From: Owenia fusiformis
Taxonomy: Eukaryota > Annelida > Polychaeta > Sabellida > Oweniidae
Assembly (NCBI GenBank): GCA_903813345.2
Contig: CAIIXF020000001.1
Coordinates: 7,259,098-7,323,097, forward strand
Direction: 5' to 3'
Length of the DNA stretch: 64,000 bases
In this document: positions 50,301 through 64,000 of the stretch, piece after piece
How positions within the stretch are numbered: position 1 is the first letter of the stretch
Layout of the letters: each line of letters starts with the position of its first letter
Made by a program: the position numbers and the translations under genes
Notes under the pieces: model-generated
Databases searched by the model: none
What the model was told of the DNA's origin: nothing
Seen by the model: only the letters and a program-made list of their open reading frames with translations

Positions 50301-53300
50301 GACTACCTGCACTTCCATTGACACGCACTAAAAATAAGAAATCACAAATTGTAACATCAGAAAAACACAACAAGAAATCGAAAATTGTTACATCAAAAGA
50401 ACCACAAAACAATAAATCACAAATTGTAATATCATAAAAATATAAAACAAGAAATCACACATTATAACATCAAGACAACACAAAACAAGAAATCACAAAT
50501 TGTAAAATCACGAATTGTAACATCAGATGAACACAAAACAAGAAATCACAAATTTTAACATCAGAAGAATACAAGGAATTAACATGACAAAATGTCACAA
50601 CCTAGTTGCTCACAATATTATTGAGAACTTGTAGATGATTTTGAAAAAATGTCACAACCTAGTTGCTCACAATATTATTGAGAACTTGTAGATGATTTTG
50701 AAAAAATGGTTAATTTGACTTTTTTGGACCCTGAGAAGGTCATTGAAGGTGAAATCTCAAATCTAAAGTCAGATTTGAACTTCTGAGAACTTACATAGAT
50801 GATTTATTTAGAAAAAATATTGGTCAATTTGAAGCAAGTTGAAAAATACCTTTTGACCTTTTTTGACCTTGAGAAGGTCAATGAAGGTCAAATCTCAAAT
50901 TTAAAGTCAGATTGGAACTTCTGATAACTTGTTGGTGATTCCGAAAAAGAAATTTGGTCAATTTGAAGCAAGTTGAAAAATACCTTTTTGACCTTTTTTG
51001 ACCTTGAAAAAAGGTCACTGAAGGTCAAACCTTAAACATAAAGTCAGATTTGAACTTCTGGAAACTTGTAGATGATTTTGAAAAAACTGAAGTCAGTCTA
51101 AACAGTATTTGTTAGTTATTGGAAGTTTTAAGAATTTGTTACAGACGCCAACCACCAACTGCCGATTGCCGTCAAAAAACGGAGACCATAACAATATGTC
51201 ACCACTTTTCGGTGGTGACATAATAAAAGAAGAAATCACAATATTATAACATCAGGACACCACAAAACAAGAGTTCGCAAATTCTAATATCAGTGGAACA
51301 CAAATCATGAAATCAATAACATCAGAAGAACACAGAACAAGAAATCACAAATCAAAATATCAGGACAACACAAAACAAGATATCACAAATTGTAACATCA
51401 GAAGAACACAATGCAAGAAATCACAAATTGAAACATCTAGACAACACAAAACAAGAAATCACAAATTGTAATATTAGGTCCAGACATGGTTACCTACCAG
51501 AGGAGATTCAAATTGATCGGGCAATGGGTGCTTTTCTATGGCTTTTTATGCCAATAAATGTATTTGTATGATATCTTTTTTACATCATTCATTCTCTAAA
51601 TGAGGAAATATTGATGTTTGCCAACAATCTATTACAAACTGATATGGATTGTGAACAGGAATGTTAATTGTTCTGAGGGCCTGTAATAGTTTTATAGCCA
51701 TTAATCTTATCAGAACAAAAACATCCAAGATCAAAATGAATTATTGATTGTACGTATTATGCATCCGTCAAATGCATTATATCTAATATCATTGCTTGAT
51801 ATGAAATACAAATTGGTACAAATAAATTTCCCTTTATAGTATAAAAGGCAGTATATTCAGGATGCTTCAAACTAGGTTTTATTTCGGTTTTCATTATTCT
51901 ATTATATCCTTAATATTTAGTAATGAAGCAGTATCCACATACTGCACACTTCTCATTCCAATGCAGAGTTGCAAGATGTAGAATGAATGTTTCTAACATT
52001 TTACACTCTCTAAAAGCTGGATATTAATTACTAAACTACTCACTTTTATCAATTTAAATTACCTTACTTATATTAGTGTGATATTCTTATGTCAATTTAT
52101 TGAACCATGAGACAAAGTAAATTCTTATGATTTTTGTCTTATTTCAGATATCAATATTTATCCCATGACTGGACAAGTTTGGGTTATATCATGCAGGTTT
52201 TAACATTTTAACAGATGGCACCCCAGCAAGCAGGTAGAATAAAAAAAGAAGTACACTGAACGTACAGGATACAGATCCCTTGAGCAGATATATTATATCT
52301 CCCCCAGGAGAATATATTCTGTATATCCTTCATCAGCATTTCATACATTCAAAGTACTGTACATGTATTTATCATAAATTCAACATGATTTGATGGCTTA
52401 TCAGTTTATACCTAAGTAGTTGTGATAACCTTATTTGAACAATGGTTTAGAAACTTAATACCAATTACTTAGAATTTAATTAAGATAAATATAATCAACT
52501 CTTTAGGACCAAAACAAAATCTTGTATGACCACTGACTTACAGAAAGTCCTAATTAAGTGGTTTATGACCACTCACCTGTAGATGATAAAGTAGAACTCA
52601 TGTCTCTTGTCCTTGATGTCTTTCCTGATCTCACTCTATTCTTGGAATGACCCAAGACAGCACTTCTGTAAAACAAGTAAATGTGGTGGATAATTCTAAG
52701 GACTCCATATGAAGGTTTAGGATCCTAATTATGTGTGCACATATATAGTGATCTCATGGGAAAGAGTCAAGTTGCTTACATTTTACCGAAACATATTCTT
52801 TAAAATATCTTAAGATGTCATTCCTTTATTGTCTCAGCCTTATCAAATGTTCTTTATCTTTCAGCTCTACAAGGTGTCATTCATATAGAAAAAGTTTTAA
52901 TATTCCCTTCACCTACCTTGCTCTTTTATAAACAGAGTGCACTTTTCTTTCTTCATCCTTTAATATTTCCATGGCTGATTTAGTTCTATATGGAATAGGA
53001 TGCTTCCTCGGTAAGTCTATATCAACAGTCTCTGTAGTCAGAGAAGGTTCCTGAGGGAAAAACTTCTGTTTGACCATCAAGTCACCCAAAGGCCGATTCT
53101 GGAATTTGAAAGAAAGAAATACAGTAAAACTTCTACAATGATACGCCTTATTTTATTTCATAATCAATCTTTTAAACATAAAAAGCATACGGAAACATAT
53201 AGTACATGTATTTTCATCATTAATATTTTCTTTAGGCAAAAATTCATATTTCAAAATTAGGTTGAGATAGACTACAAATAAAATTGTAGCATTTCGCTAA

Positions 53301-53809
53301 AATGTTCTCCAATAGTCTAAAAAGTTGAATCATTATAATAAGATTTAAAAATTTGAATAAATGATGAATTAATAACTTTGCCATTGTTACTATCAGCATC
53401 ATTTTGAGTGTAGCAAAAATATGTTGATCAACAGATATGGCATTGTATCTCATGCTTTAAAATCTTAATACAAAAGTGCAATGAAAATGTTCCAAAATAT
53501 AATACTTTCCTACTCTGTGTAATTACAAAAATACCGCTTTAATTTTGACATGATAGCCTATGAATATCAGTTAGTAGATAAATAGAGAAAAAGCATATTT
53601 CCAATGTCTTAAAATATCACATCTTCCCTCTGGATATACTCAATATCCAAAAATGCCAATCGGATAACTTGCATCAAAGGATATAATTTAAATGTAGACT
53701 TCTTACCCTCTGGTGCTTTTGCAGAATGTCATATGCATGCAAGTTCGAAAACTGCATTGCTTCAATGTACCGCTGCGTCATGCTGATTAACTTGTTAGTT
53801 GCCCGACTC
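47375..53809 (-). CDS. Unrecognised protein with disordered acidic C-terminus, at least 814 aa, 5' exons not found
   Basis: Eight exons join in phase with GT/AG ends: 53707-53809, 52917-53098, 52577-52665, 50211-50327, 49731-50006, 49267-49429, 48867-49029, 47375-48727. The first one seen starts mid-codon, so upstream exons exist. The N-terminal visible part has a helical stretch (TNKLISMTQRYIEAMQF), then HPIPYRTKSAMEILKDEERK. The middle has short structured-looking segments (THWLIFGGGQTERS; DDFYTIESVTGSKVAQQLKR; DVSEYMFVESEKE) in Ser/Pro/Arg-rich linkers. The last exon (451 codons) begins with a basic run (ITQKKTSKRYRV) and ends in an Asp/Asn-rich tail of about 90 residues. No family is recognised; a cytoskeletal or ciliary role would be only a guess. 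Confidence 0.85.
50335..51475. repeat. Minisatellite, unit about 37 bp, split by a family W element
   Basis: Units read aagaaatcacaaattgtaac then atcagaagaacacaaaac. They run 50335-50570 and 51226-51475. Family W copy 6 interrupts the array. It lies in the intron between exons 52577 and 50327 of the unrecognised gene. Confidence 0.85.
50572..51222. mobile_element. Family W copy 6 (about three internal units)
   Basis: The left end aaggaattaacatgacaaaa and right end cggtggtgacataat match the family. The left 70 bp (gtcacaacctagttgctcac) are duplicated. It has about three units with ttttgacctt and gagaaggtca. Confidence 0.75.
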
Positions 53810-54161
53810 CTACAGCAAAATAATAATCACCTATATCATTGATCTTATTTGCAATTCACTTTCCATAGTGTCAATATTAAAGTAATTTCAATTTGTACAC
53901 AATCTTATTTGTTTCATTGATTTCCCCCTGGAGAATATGGCGATGTTGATCTGTTATTATGATTGTTAAGAAATACAATTATTTACTGAATTACCAGTTA
54001 ATAACACAGCATTGATATCTGATATCTCTTATCCCATTCAAAGGAAATGGAAGATTTATTCAATTATAAAAGTACTGTATAGTCTATGTACTTGATGAAT
54101 TAAGATTGGATTTTGGAAAGTGCTTTTAAAATGTGACAAATAATTTTTACATTTTCAACAG

Positions 54162-54311
54162 GGTCCAGGACCCAGCTACTTCAATGCTACAAAGACCATT
54201 GAAAGCATATCCATCCCAAGAAGAGGAGGGAAAGCCCCAGTGCTTAAAGATGACAGACATAATTACGTCTCTTGCATACTACCTTCGTTCGTTCGAATTT
54301 TCATCGGCTAG
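54162..54311 (+). pseudogene. Possible relic exon resembling a PG-rich (ODF3/SHIPPO-type) repeat
   Basis: After an acceptor-like tttcaacag, a 49-codon frame reads GPGPSYFNATKTIESISIPR, then RGGKAPVLKDDRHNYVS, and ends at TAG. GPGPxxY followed by basic residues recalls sperm-tail PG-rich repeats. A second copy (from 55862) keeps only RGGKAPEFQDDRHNY. No companion exons were found, so it may be a fragment or chance. Confidence 0.3.
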
Positions 54312-54495
54312 TTATCAAATACTACACTTTGATGGGATGTTTTAATTGATATAGGCATATTCCATACACCTTTCTTTATCTTGATGTGAAATGAGAAGCT
54401 ATGATATTGGTTAACACGCCAGAAATGAACATAATATTATTCGAAGCGTATTTCGAAAATTTTGAAACCGCCATTGATGACGTCATTTGTTTATT
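54222..54495. repeat. Direct repeat, left copy (right copy 55862-56130)
   Basis: About 270 bp starting aagaggagggaaagccccag are repeated about 1.6 kb away with few differences. Both copies carry ttgatgacgtcatttg, a consensus CRE (tgacgtca). The 3' half may act as promoter-like DNA, but no gene start could be tied to it. Confidence 0.8.
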
Positions 54496-57400
54496 GACTT
54501 TTGATTTACATCATTAATGCCAGATTTTGTTAATCAAAAATCATAATTTTGGATTGGCATTTGCAGACAAATATAAATTCAATTTATAGTGACCGTTAGT
54601 GTTAGAAATGCATCATCAGACTGTATGCAAACTGAAAATGTGCACGGTTGGTAACTTTACTGAATCTGTTTTTATCCATTTTCTTATTGGTCAAACCTCC
54701 ATTTTGGTACTTGAATCATTACCAATGTTTCTTGCAAATTGTATTTAAGCCCAATCAACAGATTGCAACACAATGTCAATTGACAAAATTGCCAGTGGAC
54801 ACGTGCCTGGAACCAGGGAGCTAATCAAATTCAGAGCTAGTTTTTGATTTGCTTTTAGAATTTCCAGAACTGCCATTTACAAAATTCCCTTGGTCATGAT
54901 AAGATATAAGAACAGATCAGATAACATATGGATTTCCCGCAAGTATTTTGTATATTCAAATTTCAGATTTAATTAATTCCAGTGAAAATGATTCCACCAG
55001 TCAGTACAATCGCAAAATAAGTACATAATAATAAGTACATATTATAATTATAATAAAAAGTACATGATTATAGCGGGGGATTTGGGACTTCTTTTTGGTA
55101 ACTAGATAGGTGAATGTGTGGTGCGACTCAACATGCAAAAAATTAGGTGGTCCTGATTGTGTCTCCTATGGCAACAACCCTCTAATGTAGAGTTCAACAG
55201 CATTTAATAAAAACATGTTAGATCTAGAATCTAGCCTAAATCTAATATGGCATGATGGTGAACTTTATTGCAACTTTGGGGTAAAAATAAAAGTTCTATC
55301 TGCTATTATAAACCAGAACCGCATTTCTCAATAAAGAAGTAAAAATTAATTGTCTCGAAAAAGATATAATCATTTATGAGACATTTGGTTATGGGACTTT
55401 CTTCAGAAAAAAGTTTTGAAACTTTTTTTTTTAAATATTGAACTTTTTTGAAAGTTTGAAACTTTTTTCATCCCATATTCTTACACATATATAACTCAAA
55501 AACTTCAATGTTTTACTTACCAAGAAACTTTGATATATCAGGCAAATGATTATTATTGTACTAAATTCATCATGCATTTAAAAAGTGCTTGAACTAAGAA
55601 GTTAAAATAACTCTGAAACGTAAGACACCTGCTACTTTTAAGCGGAAGTAATTATAGTCGCCATAGCATTGAGAAATTCAATTTGAGTTGAAATAACTAT
55701 TTAGGCGAAGTAAACTGACCTGACATCTTTTATCAAACAAAATAACATTATTGCGATACATGAACAAAATTGAACATCTACTGCCAACCAGATCATGCCT
55801 TGCTGAACCTTTTAAAATAAAAATAGCTTTTCCAGCAGACTCTGATGCAAAGTTGTAACAAGAGGAGGGAAAGCCCCAGAGTTTCAAGATGACAGACATA
55901 ATTACCTCTCTTGCTTACCACCTTCGTTCGTTTGAATTTTCATCGGCTAGTTATCAAATACTACACTTCGATTGGATGTTATAATTGATATAGGCATATT
56001 CCGTACACCTTTCTTTATCTTGATGTGAAATGAGAAACTATGATATTGGTTAACACGCCAGAAATGAACATAATATTATTCGAAGCGTATTTCGAAAATT
56101 TGAAACCGCCATTGATGACGTCATTTGTTTGTCGACTTTTGACCAATCAGCGACCGTGTCATCTCAATACAGATTTACATTATAAGCGTATGTCATCTTT
56201 GAACCCTGGTGTTTCTCCCCCTCTGGTTGTAACTTTAATACCAATTAACTTGCTTTTTCTGGCAGATTATTCCCCGTGTATGTTTTCAAATTAGTATCCA
56301 TCTTATATGGTACTCGGGGTGGGGGGGGGTACTAATTGTCCTACTTGTACATGGTCTCGATCAATGATACCTACTCCTTACTTATACTTGTACCCGTTTC
56401 TCAGAATAACTTATCAAGTCTAATAAATGTTTTTATGTATATAACACTTGCCATGCATTAACTTGGGTTCAAATTGCCATAGTCATGTATTGACTACTAC
56501 CTGAGACTAACATATGATGGTCTCAGCTATTACCTTGGACACTGTCTATGCCTAGTAATATGGGTGACCTATGACATTATTGATTTTAGTTACGAGAAGC
56601 TTTTCTTTCAAGATAAAAAAGTTTGCATGAGGTATAAGATATCAGAAATCACTCCTTCAGGCTCAAATTCTTTTCCATCACCTTCTTTTTACTCCTGTTA
56701 CAATTTTTTACTGCAAACGTCAAGGCTGAGGCCCGGGTATCCATTAAGCTTATAAAAATCAGTCTTATTCTTATACATGTAAGTGATCTTAGTAAAAGAT
56801 TATTATATACATGTATACACCACGCATTAACAACTCAGTACACTAGCAGACTTTTTAAACATTTTTAACGTATTCCTGGGCCTCAGCGTCAAGGTGATCA
56901 ACTGCAATAGTAATTTTAGTATTGGCTATAATTTATTTATAGTAGTATCCTATATTGGTAGTTTGTACATCATAAAAAATGTTCAGAGAAATGATTTGAA
57001 AATCATGATGTAGATGTAGATTATTAAATAATGCAACATGGCAACATGATCCCTTTGAAGATAAAACACCATTGAGATGCTTGTCAAGTTGTTGGCTCCA
57101 GTGAATATGAATGTAATTGAGGTGGTTTTATGTTTCATACTGTTTACTATGATCTTACTGTCATCATTTTAATATCATATTAACAATAAAAAGACACAAA
57201 ATAACTTCTTTTTTTAATAATATGGTTTATTGTAAAGATAATGAATATAAAAGATATACAATTGGTCGGGTAGGAATGGATAACTGTACTTCATAATACA
57301 GGGTTCTAGATTCAAAAATATGTTTTAATTTCATCTAAATTGAAAAGCTACAAGAACTTAGTTTTCAGTTTTAACACCTATCAAGTGAACTTTATGTTCA

Positions 57401-58698
57401 AACTTAAATTGCTCTTTTAAAATCTAAATTATACATTTTTACATTTTATATGAAGTACAGTGTAAATTTTGCATTTGCAAGCTTTGATGGGAATGGAGGT
57501 GATACAAAAATAGCTGATATTATGGAACAATCAGACCAATTAATATGAGTGAAATAAGATAATAATTATCATTCACACATAAAATTATAATACCCATTTG
57601 TATACCTTCCTCCCTCAATAAAATTATTATTTAATTAAGCAGTATTTAATTGATTAACATTCGGTTTTGTACAAAAGCTATGATGTACTATCATAAAAAC
57701 CACAAAGAGGTGTCTATTTTCTACATCACCCTTTCTATATCAAGACTTATATACAAGTACAGATATACCTATATACAGTAAATCTTAACATATTACACTG
57801 CTGGATTAAAGCATGCACTTTCAGTGGGATCACAAGAAAAATGCAGATTGCAAAAGTAATCTTGAATCTGATGAATGAAGCATTCGAGGAGTGCTATACA
57901 CAGGTTAATGATAAGACCTACTAATAATTAGTTTATTTATCGCTCTTGCATTTCTCTTATCTACATGATGCACCTTGCTGAACTAATTAGTAATTTGATT
58001 ATGCAAATGTTATGCAATACAAGCTTTATAGGAACTACAAGAAAGCGTAATATTCCATCCCGTAACCTAAAAGTATTAAACTAAATACACAAAGTACTGT
58101 TATAGAGTACTCTCATAATATCAAGCCAATAAAGATAGGCCAATTTCACAGAATCAGAATGACTTGGACTTTGAAATCACAGCTTTGAATTAAGTGATTG
58201 TTTATGATTCTGTATATTCTTTTCTCAGTGAGACGATGTCTATGTGTATTTCTCTCTCAGCAACTATGTCATTTTACATGCATTCCTAACTTTCTATATA
58301 TAAACCCTGTCAACTGATAGACATCTAGCCAAGTAAACAGGAGTAGTCATTGTAACATATCATATTTATACAGTATAGTACAATTACATGATTAATCTCA
58401 GTCAGTTGTGAATACTACCAGTACCAGAGTTCATGTATTCTCCATGCTCAGAAGGGGATCTATTTTTTCAGCACACTCTGAACTTATAATATGATTCTAA
58501 AACACTGTATAGTTATGTACAATGTTGGTTTTAGACCTGCCAAGAATTGCCAATAGCAGCTTGGTTGAACTAACTAAAAATAGACCCCGTAGCATGATGT
58601 TATGCTCAGAAGCAATGTGATGCTTCAAGATATATTACTTGGCTATTGTCCAGGAGTTGAACATTCCTGTCATATCATTGCTACTATGTCCATGATTT

Positions 58699-63237
<4,539 letters not shown>

Positions 63238-64000
63238 TTAATGAAAATGCTCTCAATTTCTTTATCAAATGTGTGAAGTTTTATGTGAACATTTAAGTTT
63301 AGTTTCCAAATGATTTTCTTTTTCTTGTTATGACCATTAGATATGTTTTATACTCTAACTCAATAAAATCAAAATTTTGATATTTTCTTTATTGAAAAAA
63401 GGAAATAAATAGTCCAAATAAATACTAACAAATATGCTTTTAAAATAGTATTTTCATTAAAACCAATGGTATAGTACTGTACTCATCAGATGCTTCTTTC
63501 GACATGATTTTAATTTCCAGTCAAAATCATTGTTTTCAATGATATGAATTATATATTTGGCAGTTACAGTTATAATGTTATGTTACCATAATGACACTGT
63601 ATAGGGAAATATGACCTTAATTGACAATTATGTCAATGGCTTTAGCAAAAAAATTCATGCAAAGAATGATATTCCCAGATGTATCAGATGCTGGCACAGT
63701 TTTGCCGGAAGTTTGCAAGAAGTAACTTTTGGCAATGCAGTATGTTAGAGTAACCTAGTAGGTGTAAGAAAATATAAGGTGATGGCCTTTAAAGTGGTAA
63801 AAACAATTTTCACGGCCGAATTGGACTTCAATTCCTGCGATTTCAGGGGGTACTATAAGACTATTTCATAACATAAAGGATATTGTTGCTATTGTTCTGC
63901 TTTCTACAGCACACATTACTAGTCCAAAGATGAATAATATACTAAAGTTATAGGCTGATATCTGTATTAGTCTCAGAAATATTGCAATTAATAGGAAAAA

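Larger units (their letters stand above)
53810..58698. other. Region between the unrecognised gene and the myosin light chain gene
   Basis: Missing 5' exons of the unrecognised gene may lie here but I could not identify them. It holds a duplicated segment (54222-54495 and 55862-56130) and a possible relic exon. About 57210-58698 is probably the myosin light chain 3' UTR, since an AATAAA on the minus strand (tttatt at 57226-57231) lies at its far end. Confidence 0.45.

Overview
This is AT-rich nuclear DNA from an animal, most likely a marine invertebrate. Genes are split into many short exons with GT/AG introns. The proteins are animal types (P5B ATPase, myosin regulatory light chain), and the introns are full of short inverted-repeat transposons, a tRNA-derived SINE, a LINE fragment and minisatellites. 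I cannot name the phylum from the sequence.

Left third (1-32.9 kb), minus strand. A complete ATP13A3-type P5B transport ATPase (copy A) runs from about 32.37 kb down to its stop at 5348. I joined 26 coding exons by splice signals and phase into an open frame of about 1289 codons with all catalytic motifs. Beyond its 3' end, at 2752-1, lies a partial tandem duplicate (copy B) that continues off the left edge. Copy B lacks the first exons, has lost two internal exons and carries a 5-bp insertion, yet its surviving exons differ from copy A mostly at silent sites. Inside a large intron of copy A, on the plus strand, sits a two-exon gene for a small secreted peptide with one EGF-like domain (17193-22295). 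The introns hold at least five transposon families, some nested.

Middle (33-46 kb). An intergenic block of MITE-like elements is followed by two tandem plus-strand genes of the L-rhamnose mutarotase (RhaM) family at 38018-41663 and 44485-45988. Both have three exons with the same intron phases.

Right third (47-64 kb), minus strand. An unrecognised protein with a long disordered acidic C-terminus occupies 47375-53809, with its 5' exons not found. The last three exons of a myosin regulatory light chain lie at 58699-63188, with the 5' part off the right edge. Between them is a duplicated segment that may contain a relic exon.

The genes have no obvious common pathway: a polyamine-type transporter, sugar-epimer enzymes, a secreted EGF peptide and a cytoskeletal regulator. 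The most unusual material is the nested EGF gene, the decaying ATPase duplicate, the animal RhaM pair, and a transposon family whose internal tandem array is packed with nuclear-receptor-like half-sites (0 to 11 units per copy).
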